Below are positions 25,077-36,618 of a stretch of DNA of 64,000 nucleotides, one piece after another. Both the position numbers and the translations under genes were made by a program. Within the stretch, counting starts at the first letter, position 1. Every line of letters starts with the position of its first letter. This DNA comes from Lantana camara. Lineage: Eukaryota; Streptophyta; Magnoliopsida; Lamiales; Verbenaceae. The notes under the pieces were generated by a model. It saw only the letters and a program-made list of their open reading frames with translations. It made no database searches and was not told where the DNA came from. The DNA is taken from positions 46,777,001 to 46,841,000 of the forward strand of contig CM074856.1 in the NCBI GenBank assembly GCA_037501455.1, read 5' to 3'.

Positions 25077-27211
25077 TGTTGGGAAAAACACGATCAGAAA
25101 TCGCAACGGAATTTAAAAATTTTCCCAAAAATCTAGATTGGACTTTCAATTTCTATTTCTAATCTTAGAGATTCAAGAACTTGCAAGAATCGTCGCTTTC
25201 TTGACACGTTTTGAGCCGCCCTCAAACACTCTTCATGCGGTAATGGCAACCCTCCTCCCTCGAAAGATTCTTTCTACTAGATTCCAAAGTAGGTTTCCTC
25301 TAGAGTAATAATCCACACCAACCTAGATTCAAATCATGTTAGGGAAAGTGCTAGCGATATAACATATGTAAAGAAAGAAACATAAAACGAGAAGAAAGAG
25401 AGCAAGAGAATTCTCCCAAATTCTTGAAGCCATTGTGTAGTTTGGGCGTGATCCCCATGTCACGCGTGAGTGAAAAATTCGAACCCCTTGGCTTCTTTAT
25501 AGCCTAGGGTTCGAACCCCAAACCCTAATCGGAATTGGATTCCAAATTTGACTTTACTTCTATTTTCTTTCTCTCCAAGTAATGGGAGTCTTATTCAAAA
25601 TAAGATATCTATTCCTTCTAGAAAAGATCTCCTAAATAAATTAGAATAATTAAATATCTTATTTCAATAATATTTATTCTAATCATATTAGAATTAATAT
25701 TTACTAGAATAATAAATAGAAGATATTTAATATTTATTTATTTACTTATTCTAATCAAATTAGAACAACTAAATAATTAAATACTTAAATACTTGGAATT
25801 AATTCTCTCAATTAATTCCATGAAGGGCTTTAGAATTAATTCTCTAATTAATTCTAACGAGTTAAAATTAATTCTCTAATTAATTTTATTTGGCTTTATA
25901 ATTAATTCTCCTAATTAATTATATTATGGATTTATAATTAATTCTCCTAATTAATTATACTAGGGCTTTATAATTAATTCTCTAATTAATTAACACAGAA
26001 ATTGGACCACATGCCCAAAACCTTGCTCACGTGCCACACGTGTACATTTACACGTGTGGTCTCGTTTCGATGAACTATTTGATCTTTTCTTCAATACTCT
26101 TTGAATCCAGCATTTGTGTGTGACCCCCTGGGTTCATTTTCACTTAGTAGTGAAACTAATATGCTTTATTAGTTCATAGGTCACACGACCATAGTCTAGC
26201 CACAGGTGTGTGACCCCTACCCGAACAATGAATGTATATTCGAAAGAACCTTTCTGTCAATGATAGCTGTGAGGTACGATACTCCTACCAACCCATCTCT
26301 CGATTAAGATCTAGGGTATGGGAATAATGAGAGCCCTTCTAATCTCAATCTTAAAGCTAAGTTCGTTTTATATCCATTTGATCTCAATCCAAGAAGCTCT
26401 TTTCTTGATGTCTTGATCCACTACCTCGGTCGAGGGTTTAGGATGGCATATGAACAACTTATGCAATAAGAGATCTTCTTGCATTACAGCAAGTGTAGGT
26501 CCTTTGTTGATTCTCATATGCTTCCATGTGCCACTTGTGCAGCCCCAGCATAAGTCTTGAATCAGTTGTCTAAGGCGACACCCTTTAAAGCTTATACCTA
26601 AGACTACAGAGTTAGCCCACAAAGCATTAATCGAATCTCAAGTCAAAGGATTAATTTACTCATGCCATTGACCTGTGAGATATTTCCTAATCTGGAAATT
26701 TCTATTTCTAGGTATAGAAACTTCCTTTCCCATTTAGGAATCTTCTCACGCGGAACAGGTCGGTGTACCCGTTTTAATAACGAGCACCCTTATGTATTGC
26801 GTATGCATCAGTTATGCACTTTACACCCCATCAGTTATGCACTTTACACCCCATGAAACAGGATGATCCTTCTTAAGGACGCAATCCCACAAGCAAGTCT
26901 CAATCAAGCCAAATCAACACTCCCACTTTATGTTGGACTCATCGACTTAGAGTGATTTCTAATCCGGCCTTGAGTTAGGGCTTGTTTCATGTGTCATTCA
27001 CCTAATGAAAAAGTTCCTAACAACTTTATGGAATAGGGAAGTTCTAATACATGCGCACGTAATGGAAACACGCAAAACACGTATTGGCATATAAAGAAGT
27101 GTTTGCCTATGATAATAATCAATTTTATATTATTCAAAGATTGTCTGTGACACAAGGAAAATCCCAAAGTAGATTTCGTCGAATCGGCTTTCTAGGGCAG
27201 TATTCCTAACA
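25077..27211 (-). repeat. 5' LTR of the copia element (2135 bp)
   Basis: Pairs with 17218-19624; clearly above 90% identical by eye outside indels. It has a private roughly 23-bp duplication near 26810-26856 (ATCAGTTATGCACTTTACAC twice). Confidence 0.92.
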
Positions 27212-28276
27212 AAATTAATATATGTATATAGAGTCGTTTCAAGAGTAAATGTTTGCAACGTAAAGCCCTTATTTTATGAATCCTACCAAATGTTTTGGCG
27301 AGAATGAATGAATGAATGCACAGAATGGGGCAGGGACTTGGTGTGAGTGGCTATCCGGGGAGGCATGGGCCGACGGTGATCCCTCACACTAGTTCTAACT
27401 AATGAACGGCGTAACCGGACCTCGTTAGGAGTTAGCGAGGAATGGACGCTGAGTGCTATCTGGGGAGTCGTATAACCCCTTTTGGTCAATGCATGGATGG
27501 TTCGGGCCGATCACCCGGCCATCACCCGGAGGAAGAAGGTGTAAATGTTCCTGAATGTGCACGAAAGAATGTAATGCATGAAAGAAAGAAAGAATGAATG
27601 AATGTTTAATGAATTACACAAGGTGTTGGTTGGAGATAATGCACGCCCACTCGCTTGGCCACGAAAGACCTAATGGAATTGATTGTTATAATCCCTTTTG
27701 ATGACTTCTTTATTTCACCCACTTGGGAAATGTTTTAAAAACCTCATTTGGGATTATATTTTGCATGTGAATGTTTAAATACTGTCTTATATTATATTTA
27801 TGCCTGTTTTATACCCAACAGTCTTTTAAAGACTGAACCCGGTTTGTTTTCAATTTCTTTACAGATTGGAGTGCTAGGCGGGAAGTCGAGTCTATCAAGT
27901 GTATTAGTTAAGTTTGGGTCACTTCATATGCATTTTGTAATTAGATTGAATTTTTCAAGAATGGACAAATGTTATGATTATGCTTAAGATTATGCCATTA
28001 TGTTTATGTATGAATTTTCGGGAATAGGTCATTATGCTAGTTGAACCCATTATGTAGCTTGAATTGGTGCTGAATAGTATGCTATGCTTCCACATTTGTC
28101 GTTTATCCTTGTTCTTTATGATTTGGTTGCGTAGGTTAGTTCCCGCCTAGCCTAAGGAGTGAGTGAGTCCTCGTTCGCTGTGAGCTAGGTTTATGTACGG
28201 ACTTTTCATTTCATCTGTGGATCGGGCTCATAATGCGGGGGATGTGGCGTCTTTCTGGTTGGGGTGCTACATCCGT

Positions 28277-29375
28277 TTTGTCATATATATATTGCTACTA
28301 TATAAATCTGAAATGACAAAATGTTTTAGGTATGACTGATAATTTTAAATTTTGATCTCCACTACTAGCTTGATTCCCAATATGTGATAGGAATGTGTGA
28401 AAGAGATCGTAAACTCTTTTAAGATAATTTATTATTTATACAATGAGTTCTTTCACTTTAAGATCCTATTCAGTAGATATCTTAAAATTTATTTGGATAA
28501 AGATATCTTGCATTTATTGCAAATTAGGGAATGATTTTCATTTTGTTATCAAATTGATCCTGGTTCAATTTTTAACTCATCTAGATATGTGGGAGTTCAT
28601 ACTGTCATGAACTCATATTAGTCTTTAATTTATCTAGGTATGTGGGAGTTCTTTCACAATTGTTTCTCTCAAAATTTGATTTCAAATAAATTATTTAAAA
28701 AGGGGGGTGAATGTGGATACATTATTTTTTAGTAATTTCTTGAAAATTGTGAAAGATAGAAGTTTTTTGTTATGGAATAGTTGAAACACCCCATAAATTT
28801 TGTGAAACACGATCTTTTCTCAATTGGAGTTGACCATTAGCTCAAGTATTTGAGACACTCATATATCGATTGTCGGAATGTCTTGTTGATTCAATGAAAT
28901 ATCTTGAAAATAATAGACTTGATTGTTATTACTATTGTTTCACTAAAATTTGAGATAAATCGGTATTTTATATAACCTACATGTGCATACTGGTTAGTAG
29001 GTTTGAGAAAAGAAATATTTTGAAAGTGAGTTTTGGAACATTGATTAATTCACTGTGGTTTTTCTAAGTTTTATTTAGTAGAAAAATACACGTCACAAAA
29101 TAGGAGACTTGGTGTTTGGTGATTAACTCTCCTAGTTTCCGTATTGATATGGTTTTGTCTAAATAAGTGATTTCTTACAAAGAAACTTGACGATGATAAT
29201 TATTTTGGTTAATAAGACATATCTAATAGGTCTATTGAGAAGCATATTGTATTCTGGCTCTATTTGCTATTGTTGATGGATATTCATAATTCTCACGTAG
29301 ATATGTGATAATTATTGAATTAGTGGGAGTACATTTATATTTCTTAAATTTTATAATGATGATATACTACTTGTT
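28277..29375 (+). other. Non-coding sequence between solo LTR and CACTA, probably interior of the copia-like family
   Basis: GTGGGAGTT phrases recur (near 28590, 28646 and 29323) and no frame is conserved. After removing the CACTA element it continues into 36619-37485, which ends in a copia polypurine tract and LTR, so it is likely part of the same low-coding element. Confidence 0.5.
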
Positions 29376-29760
29376 CACTACAAAAAAAACAGCCATTTTC
29401 AGACAAACTTTTCAGACAAACAATTTTAGTTTGAAAAATTCCGATGAAAGTCTGACGAAATTCCGACCAAACTATGTAAATTTGACTTTTGTCATATGAT
29501 GCAAAATTTTCTCCGAATTTACGATGAAATTCCAGCCAACAAAAATTTTAATTAAAAAAATAATTATATTTTATAATTCAGACGAACTTTTGCGATGAAA
29601 TTTCGTCTGAAAATTTAAATTAATTTTGTATGTTATTACTCAGACGAAAGTGGCCTGAAATTCGTTTGAGATTTCAGACGAAACAAAAAGTTCAGAACAA
29701 AATTAGTTTAGAACTGCGGCGAAATTCAGAACAAAAAGTTCGTCTGAAATTATAGAGATA
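29376..29760. repeat. Left CACTA terminus and subterminal repeats
   Basis: Many CAGACGAA / GACGAAATT words on this side, mostly complementary to those at the right end. Confidence 0.85.
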
Positions 29761-30269
29761 TTTTGCCAAGCCCGCGATTCCAATCCCCAAATCTGTCAAT
29801 CACGCCGAAAAATCGAAACATAGTTTCTCTCTTACATTTCAATCTCGCCTCTCTCAATTTCCCTCGCTCTAATTTTGCTCCATCTTCAACATCGGAGCCG
29901 CTGGCCATCACCCATTTTCCTTCACTGATCACTGTTCAAAACCCCCTTCCAATTCGTTCTCCCCTCCACCAATTTCATCATCTACAAGAATTTTTAGCCC
30001 CTTTTCTTCTAATTTCTTCAAATAATTCGTATGATTCTTCCTCCTTTTTTTTTTTTTTTTTTCTCTCTCTGAAACAGTGTGTTGAAAAATAGCCGAAAAC
30101 TTAGTTGAGTTTCTGAATTGCACGTTTGTGCAGAGTATTGACTCGGATGCTGAGGTGCCCATCTCTTAATTTATTGGGTTTTTGTTCTGGGTTCTTCGTT
30201 CTTGGTTAAAAGATTGAATCTTTGTGTGTGTTTGTGTGTTTTTGCAGGTTTAGTTTGGAGTTTGTGATC

Positions 30270-30336
30270 ATGGAGGGTAGGAGGAGGCAGAGGTGGGATG
30301 GTAATAGGAGGTCGCAGAGCAGAAAGCCACCTCGTG
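30270..30336 (+). pseudogene. First exon of an unrecognised captured gene
   Basis: The ATG at 30270 opens MEGRRRQRWDGNRRSQSRKP, ending CCTCGTG|GTAGGT, a plausible donor. Upstream, TTTTTGCAG|GTTTAG near 30240 could be a 5' UTR acceptor, and 29760-30160 looks like a promoter-proximal C/T-rich leader. I do not recognise the protein. The position and intron-like surroundings suggest capture together with the bHLH and SUMO pieces. Confidence 0.45.
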
Positions 30337-30345
30337 GTAGGTTTT

Positions 30346-32500
30346 GACCTCTTTGATTTCTGATGTTGTTGGTGTTTCTGATTTGATGTGTTTTTTTACT
30401 GTTTGTGTTTGCATGAGGTGATTTTAGAGCTTCAGCTTGTGGATTTGCTGTGGGTGTTTGTTGTTTTCAGGAATGAATGTCGTAGTTTTAGAGAATGTGA
30501 TTTTTTTCCAAGTTGGGGGTGTTGAAATATCAATTTCTCCTCTTTCAATCGGTTTTCTTGATACTTCCTTAATGAGATGCAGGGTCCACAAGAGTTGAAT
30601 GCTTTAGCTTTTTGTGAAAATGAGTTTGCAAAAATTGGTGGTTTTCCTTTCCATTTCTCTCTCTCAATCTCTTCTGGAATTATTTGGGCTAGGAACTCTG
30701 ATCTGGAAATGAAATAGAAATGTCTGTGGCAAAAGGAGCACACTTTCTTGAAGAAAGACAATAGCCTGATGGATGTTTGGTGTTAGAAAATGAGATGTGA
30801 TAAAATTAACTAGAATGGACAAATGATGCTTGCTTATTGCTTGCTGAAAATCATTTTTTCTTTTCCTTTTTTTTATCTAGAATATTGACATCCATTTCGA
30901 GAAATGATTCACAAGTTGGAATTTGATTACGAGTGTGTACTGCTGCTCAAGTTGGAGCTCCTGTAATTTCTGAGGAAGCCTCACAAGATACAAGAACCGA
31001 ACTCGTAAGTTCTGTCCTTTTAATATACTTGTTTCCTATGCAGATGGTAAATCTTGTAGTTGATTAGATGACAATCATTAAAATAAATTATGAAGTTCAG
31101 GTATTAATATATAGGTGCTAAGTTATAAATTATGTAGATGGCTTTGTTTTGATGTTCTAATGGGTTCTGTGTGGTTTATGAGATTGTTGTTATGTATGAA
31201 TAGCTTTGTTTGATATCTGGACAGGATGAAATCTAATGTTAAGTTATTACAAAATGTTAGCAACTAGTGTTTTATGGGAAGAACTTCAGTTTCAAAGTAA
31301 GGCATTTTAGTATTTAAGCATGGGAGTGTCCACATAGAGTTATATAATCAAGCTATGATGCTTGTTTGATGACATAGTATACTTATATAACTGTTTCGAA
31401 TCCCATCAACGCACAAAGAGAAATACTTCGCAAGTAAGTGAATCCACAGAAAGGGAATGCCCGAGAGAGTTAACTACTGAAATTTTCTTGAGATGGATCT
31501 TGTTAAGGTTGCGTTTTTCTACAATGAGGTTATATGTTGGAAACTTACAGGGGAAAATAAAATTTCTCAGAACTCGGAGTTCGATAGATATGAATGACTT
31601 GAGCCGATTTGATGCCTAATCTGTTATAAGCAAATACGAGCACTCACATGACTCCTGGGCGATACTTTTTTTACCACTGTGTATTTCTAATCTGTGGATG
31701 ATATGATTACCTTGAACTGAGAATGGACTTAGTTAGCATAAAAAGCATAAAAATCAATAACCATATTAAAAAGAAAATGATATTTCATCGATCCTTACAT
31801 TGATGTAATGGGGCATCGTGTGTAAATTTTCTAGTAAAGGTACGTCTTGAAACATTAAAGGCTATCCAATGTTGTTCGTAAAAGTTTCCGCTGTAAAAAA
31901 TTAGAAGCAGAGAAAATGGTCTGATCATGTGATAGATATCCTGTCTCATGCTTCTATACTGATTGTACACACAGATGAGTTAATACTTGTTGCAATGTGT
32001 TCAGAGAAGTAGAGGGAATGAAGAAGGAACAACATTTAATTTATTTACTTCCATTTTTTATTTTCTAGTGTTTCAAAATGGAAAAAATAAAAAAAAGGAA
32101 ACACAACAATTTAGCACCAAGAAGTCTAATATGTTAGGAGAAATGATGTGAAATGCTCTGTGGTTCTCATGCATATATGTGCTTCATACTTCCGACTTTT
32201 AGAAGTTTTAAATTGGCTATCTCTAGGATTTTTGTCTTGTGTGTTAGATTGTCTAAATTAGTAATATTTCCATGTTATGTGTTAAGTTAACTAATTAAAA
32301 GTAGCTCTATCTGGTCTGTTATTAGATTTGTCTGGGCTGAACCTAAAGAAAGTAGCTCAAGGCCCAAACAGCATACACCTCAAGTTTCTTTTTACAGAAA
32401 AGATTTATCAAGATATACTTCCTTGCGCTTTTTCTATAATATGTAGAAATCAACAGCAAAAATTTCTTATTTCCCTGCTCTTTGATAGCTATGTTGTACA
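30346..32500 (+). other. Intron-like non-coding interior of the CACTA element
   Basis: Mostly T-rich sequence. One possible exon lies at about 30925-31010 (open, rich in GAGGAAGCC-type codons, ending CTCGTAAGTTC, donor-like). No protein family is recognised for it. Confidence 0.4.
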
Positions 32501-32501
32501 G

Positions 32502-32950
32502 GGGGCACAGTGATCCATCTGGTGGAATAGGAGCAAAAGCATGTCGTGAGAGGATGAGGAGAGAAAAATTGAATGATAGGTATGGAAATCAGTGCGTTTT
32601 TTGGTTAAAAATACTCCCCTTCGATCCTCTCATTTTCGGTGGACACTACAAAATACCGCCCTGTATTTGGGATGAATTGTATGTAAAACCCATTGTATGC
32701 CTTCTGAAATAGTTTTCCACCAAGATTGAACATTCTTACTTAAATTGTACTTTTATTTGATAGAAAATGGAAATCTGATGGAAGCCTAATTAGCCTATGA
32801 ACAATTAGAGCATATTAATTACTATGATAATAAATGAAAATGCAATATGTTTCTATTGTTACATTAGCTTTGTCCTTGATGCAGGTTCTCTGAATTGTCC
32901 TTGATGCTTCTGCCCTTGGTAGTTTCAGTTTTTTCAGTTCCAAGTCAATT
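32502..32950 (+). pseudogene. Captured bHLH transcription factor fragment (IVc / ILR3-like)
   Basis: Exon 32502-32579 reads SGGIGAKACRERMRREKLND, the basic region and start of helix 1 of plant bHLH factors related to ILR3 and bHLH104. The donor GATAG|GTATGG (intron from 32580) and acceptor GATGCAG (ending 32884) join in frame to a second exon starting FSELSLML, the expected continuation of helix 1. After that the match is lost: no loop or helix 2 is visible. The parent family regulates iron homeostasis. The retained intron shows DNA-level capture, not retroposition. Confidence 0.75.
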
Positions 32951-32978
32951 CCGTTCAGTTCTCATAGGTGCTAAGTTA

Positions 32979-33013
<35 letters not shown>

Positions 33014-34697
33014 ATTTTTGGCAACTCTATACTAGAACCACCGGTACACCAAGGTATTAAAAATTTTTGGCAACTCTATACCTGAAAAATTGAATATATA
33101 ATCCTTGAAGGGCTTCGTGGGGATGCGCCATGCGTGTATGTATATTTTACATAGGGTAATTCATTGTGTGTACATGTTAATTTCTCTTTCTTCATAGGCT
33201 TCAAGGCATTAACTGAAATTGAATTCTTACATTCTTCTGACCGTTCTAATGATTTTCTTGATAAATCAATATAAGGGGCATATTCACATATTGTTTTGTA
33301 TCTGATTACTATCTGATTAAGTATTGCCCTACTCTTGATTAAGTATTGCCCTACTCTTGATAGAGCAGTCTCACTTCCTAGCTATTTCTTTGTGATTTTA
33401 ACTTTTTATGTGAACAAAAGTTTTCTGCGCATTTCCTTGCTTCAAACAGATCCAAATAGACAAGGAGACGAGGTGAGTCTTGACTTTTCTTACGTCATTT
33501 GAAGGTTCAACGAATAAAATTGAGTCTCACTGTTCTCCGGAAGATAAGGTATGGATATACTACATTTTAACGAATTCGTACATTGAATGATGTGATATTA
33601 TAGTACTTGTTCTGGCTCAAGTATGGGTTCGTGAGCATAGACTTTTTATGATGGAAAATAGTGCATTTTACTTGTTTTATGATGGAAAATAGTGCATATG
33701 CTAACTTGTTTAATTAGTGTGTTATTACTGTACATGGAAAGTTTTCTTTGGAACTCCTTCATATAATTGTTGTCTTGGGACTTCATGTTGTGTTGTCATT
33801 AGAGAACTTTTTGTGTTACTTTTTGTACTAATAATGATGTTTTCGATGTTAATTTGATAGACATGTTCACATATTAAATTCATGAATATGGCATGTTAGG
33901 GGAAGTTTTGGTAATTTTTCATCCTTCAGGGGGAAGTTTGTGTAATTATTGCAAAGTGATATTCTGTTCCAAAGTGATCGGGGTTTCCATACAAGCAGGC
34001 CTAGAACACAGCATGTCATAGTGTTCCTTGTTGGTTTATGTGTGTAAGATATGGCATCAGTGATGGGAATTGGGATTTGATTCCTGATAAGTAAATATCA
34101 TAAGTTTTGTCAATTTGTTCTTTGCAAGTGTTGTATGAGTTCCAAATTCATAAGTTTGTTAATGTGTTGGTGTGGGAATTTTAGTATAAAGAATTCTGTA
34201 TGCTGATAGCTTAGGCATCTCTTAGTATTCGTGCCTTTGATTTGTGATAAATAGCAGAGCTTTTGATTTGCTCTGATCCACAATTTGCCAAACCAAGATC
34301 TGATCCATTTGATAAAACTAACATACCTTGAGGGGCTAATTCTATTATATATGTAACTGGTAACACCAGAATTGATAATCTTGAAGATGTTCCATGATCT
34401 TGCATTTGCTTTATACATAACCAAGGAAATAAGTTACAGAATTTATTCCATAGTCATTACTTCATAACCTGGGTATGTTCCGTGTTAGTATCTTCTTGTT
34501 TGTGCAAGGATGAAGTTGATTTTGTCTTTTCTAGACCGATTTCATGGATGTTTATTTGTTCACTTTTCAGAGCCATATGTTCATAACCAAGTTATATGTG
34601 TGTGGGCCTGTGAAAAGATTTTTAGTCGAAAGTTATTTTTATCTCTGTGATTAATAACATTCCTTTGAGTATTTCCTAATTTGATTGAATCTTGTAG
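32951..34697 (+). other. Intron-like CACTA interior
   Basis: Contains an (AT)n run at about 32983-33009, short direct duplications (near 33010/33055, 33310/33345, 33645/33680), a possible 23-nt exon near 33451 followed by GTGAGT, and otherwise T-rich sequence that ends as the intron before the SUMO exon. SUMO exon 1 was not found. Confidence 0.5.
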
Positions 34698-35004
34698 GAT
34701 GGAAATGAAGTGTTTTTCAGGATTAAGAGAAGCACGCAGCTAAAGAAGCTCATGAACGCTTACTTCAACCGACAATCAGTTGATTTCAATTCTATTGCTT
34801 TCCTATTTGATGGTCGTCGTCTCCGTGGGGAGCAGACTCCTAATGAGGTTGTCATCTCTCCCTTGCATAATTATTTACTCAAAACATTTTCAACTCCAAA
34901 ATTAAGGAATATTCCTTCCAACCTCATTTCTTTTACAGCTTGAAATAGAGGATGGCGGTTAGATAGATGCGATGCTACACCAGACTGGAGGTGCAACTGC
35001 TTAG
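34698..35004 (+). pseudogene. SUMO: Captured SUMO (ubiquitin-like modifier) gene fragment, exons 2 and 3
   Basis: The acceptor TTGTAG precedes exon 2 (34698-34847), which reads [19 protein letters not shown] and later [14 protein letters not shown], the ubiquitin fold of plant SUMO. The donor is at 34848. The acceptor TTTTACAG precedes exon 3 (34939-35004), carrying the C-terminal MLHQTGG with the diglycine processing site and the natural stop. The intron placement agrees with plant SUMO genes as I know them. Exon 3 has a premature TAG at 34960-34962 and exon 1 is missing, so it cannot encode SUMO. SUMO is attached to nuclear proteins; this copy is an inactive passenger. Confidence 0.9.
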
Positions 35005-35041
35005 AGAAGGACGGAGAACCTCAACAGCCCCTAGTGTAATA

Positions 35042-35559
35042 CTGGAATGCACGGACACGGCATTTTTTGGTCCCGTGCAGTGTCCGACACGTGTCGGACA
35101 CGGACACGGGTCCGATACGCCTCCGACACGTGTCGGACACGGCTGGAGGCCATGTCCGGAAAAAAAAAAAAAAAAAAAAGGGACACGGTGTCGGACACGG
35201 CGAGGGGGCGTGTCCGACACGGTTCGGACACGGCTGGGCTTGTTTTTTATTTATTTTTTATTTTTTTATATTTTTTATGCCTTTTTTAATATTTTTTTGA
35301 ATTTTTTGGAGAGAAAATTGAAATAACAAAACTTAGTTGAGTTTTTAATATTAAATATTTTTGTAACATAAAAGATTATACTTATAAAATATTTTTATTT
35401 TTATATGAAATATTATTATTTATATATAAAATATATTTATTTATATAAAATATAGCCGTGTCGGAGCCGTGTCGTGTCCTAAAATTTTAAAAAAATCCGT
35501 GTCGCCATGTCCGTATCGTGTCGTGTCCGTGTCGCCGTGTCCGTGTCCGTGCAACATAG
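35042..35559. mobile_element. hAT-like MITE made of GTGTCGGACACGG-type palindromes, 518 bp
   Basis: An 8-bp direct repeat GTGTAATA flanks it (35034-35041 and 35560-35567), as for hAT elements. Ends are CTGGAATGCACGGACACGG and, as complement, CTATGTTGCACGGACACGG. Both end regions are saturated with ACACGG/CCGTGT words, with an AT-rich middle and an A run at 35160-35179. It interrupts the 3' UTR of the SUMO fragment. Confidence 0.8.
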
Positions 35560-35567
35560 GTGTAATA

Positions 35568-35980
35568 TAATGTCAGTCTGCCATTGATACTCTGTTTCCA
35601 GTCTTCTTCCAAACATCTAATCAGTCTTGACTCTAACTAAGCCTTTTATTTTTGTCGAGTCATCGTTGTGTCTCTATCTGCAGTGTGTTGGTGAATAATT
35701 AGTGTTGGCGTATTGTACGTAGTGTTTGCAAAATATGAATTTAGTTAATAGTACATGAAGACTTTGTAATTCGGTAGATTTTATCGAATTTCGTGTTGTT
35801 ACGTTTGTTATTACGATATTGTTGGATTTATGGACATGGTTGAATTTTTAATTTATTTTTTGCGTATTACATTATTGTGGCATTTCTAGTTTTCTATTTT
35901 ATTTTATTTTTTTAGGTATATAATTACTGAAAAAACAGGTTGAAAATTAAAAAAATAATTCAAAAATAAATTATAATATT
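35568..35980 (+). other. Rest of the SUMO 3' flank and CACTA interior
   Basis: Continues the sequence broken by the MITE; likely SUMO 3' UTR and downstream DNA, then AT-rich filler. No gene. Confidence 0.5.
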
Positions 35981-36615
35981 AAAATTCCGACGAAAATTGC
36001 GAGGAAATTTGTGACGATATTCGTTTGAAAAATAAAAAGATTTTTTAAAAATTTTTAAATTTTCGTCTAAAATTTGCCTGAACGTTCTTCTGAAATATAT
36101 TATTTAAAAAATAAAAATATTCAGTTCGTCTGAAATTACAACATAAAATAATTTATTTAATGGGTTTTGTCTGAATTTCGTCCGAAGTTCGCCTGAAAAC
36201 ATTAATGAAAATATTATTTTTGTGGGAAATTTCGCAGGAAATTTCGTCCGAAATATTTCAGACGAAATATGTTGGTCGCAATTGCGTCGAAAAATTAGGC
36301 GAGGAAAATTTGGTCTATATATTTTCGCCTGTAGTTTCGTCACAATTTCGTCGAAAATAAAGTTCGTCGGAAAATTATTGATTTCGGGCGAGATAATTTT
36401 TCTTCTGAAATTCGTCTGAAATTCGTCGGAAATTATGGTCGTCGGAGTTTTCATCGGAAATTTCGTCCGAAATTTTCTACGACGAGGGTTTTTTGATCGA
36501 ACTTATGTTCGTCGGAATTTCGTCTGAAGTTGATTGGAAATTGAATTTTTCAGACGAAAAGGTCCAAAGTTTCGTCTAAAAAGTTCATCGGAAATCGGTT
36601 GTCTTTTTTGTAGTG
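35981..36615. repeat. Right CACTA terminus and subterminal repeats
   Basis: More than a dozen TTCGTCTGAAAT / TTCGTCGGAAAT words between 35981 and 36600, then the terminal TTTTTTGTAGTG. Confidence 0.88.
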
Positions 36616-36618
36616 GTT

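Larger units (their letters stand above)
17218..27211 (-). mobile_element. Ty1/copia element, degenerate, 9994 bp
   Basis: Two LTRs (17218-19624 and 25077-27211) begin TGTTGGGAAAA and end TTCCTAACA on the plus strand. A perfect 5-bp TSD AAATT lies at 17213-17217 and 27212-27216. The initiator-Met PBS beside the right LTR and the GTGGGAGAT polypurine tract beside the left LTR set the minus orientation. The interior shows only traces of copia pol. It inserted into the Tekay-type solo LTR. Confidence 0.92.
15680..27864 (+). other. Candidate LTR intron (contains the nested copia element)
   Basis: Donor CACAAG|GTGAGCTT with the intron starting at 15680; acceptor CAATTTCTTTACAG|ATTGG with the intron ending at 27864. 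The hairpin CAGTCTTTTAAAGACTG lies at 27819-27835, 29 nt before the acceptor; here the branch-like word is CTGAA, not a full consensus. Without the copia insertion the intron would be about 2.19 kb. Confidence 0.55.
14745..28271 (+). mobile_element. Tekay-type solo LTR interrupted by a copia element
   Basis: Begins TGTAACACCCC at 14745 and ends GGGGTGCTACA at 28271. Without the nested copia element (17218-27211 plus its 5-bp TSD) it is about 3.53 kb. Flanks are tcagt (14740-14744) and tccgt (28272-28276), a TSD with one mismatch. No gag, pol, PBS or second LTR accompanies it, so it looks like the product of LTR-LTR recombination. It shares the late modules CTAGGCGGGA, GTTCGCTGTGAGC and TGCGGGGGATGTGGC with other LTRs in the window. 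Confidence 0.88.
29376..36615. mobile_element. Non-autonomous CACTA transposon with captured gene fragments, 7240 bp
   Basis: The left end is CACTACAAAAAAAACAG; the complement of the right end is CACTACAAAAAAGACA. A 3-bp TSD GTT lies at 29373-29375 and 36616-36618. Both subterminal regions are packed with TTCGTCTGAAAT-type words and their complements, as expected for transposase binding. No transposase frame is recognised; the interior instead holds pieces of at least two, probably three, host genes with introns, all on the plus strand. Confidence 0.93.

Noticed and set aside
30044..30062. Poly-T run as polymerase III terminator of a SINE
   Set aside because: No A and B boxes, tail or TSD found around it; it is a simple T run in a leader-like region.
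34698..35004. SUMO as a functional host gene
   Set aside because: Exon 1 is missing, exon 3 has a premature stop, and the piece lies inside a CACTA element.
35160..35179. A-run as poly(A) tail of a retroposed SUMO copy
   Set aside because: Introns are retained and the run lies inside the later MITE, not at the end of the SUMO sequence.
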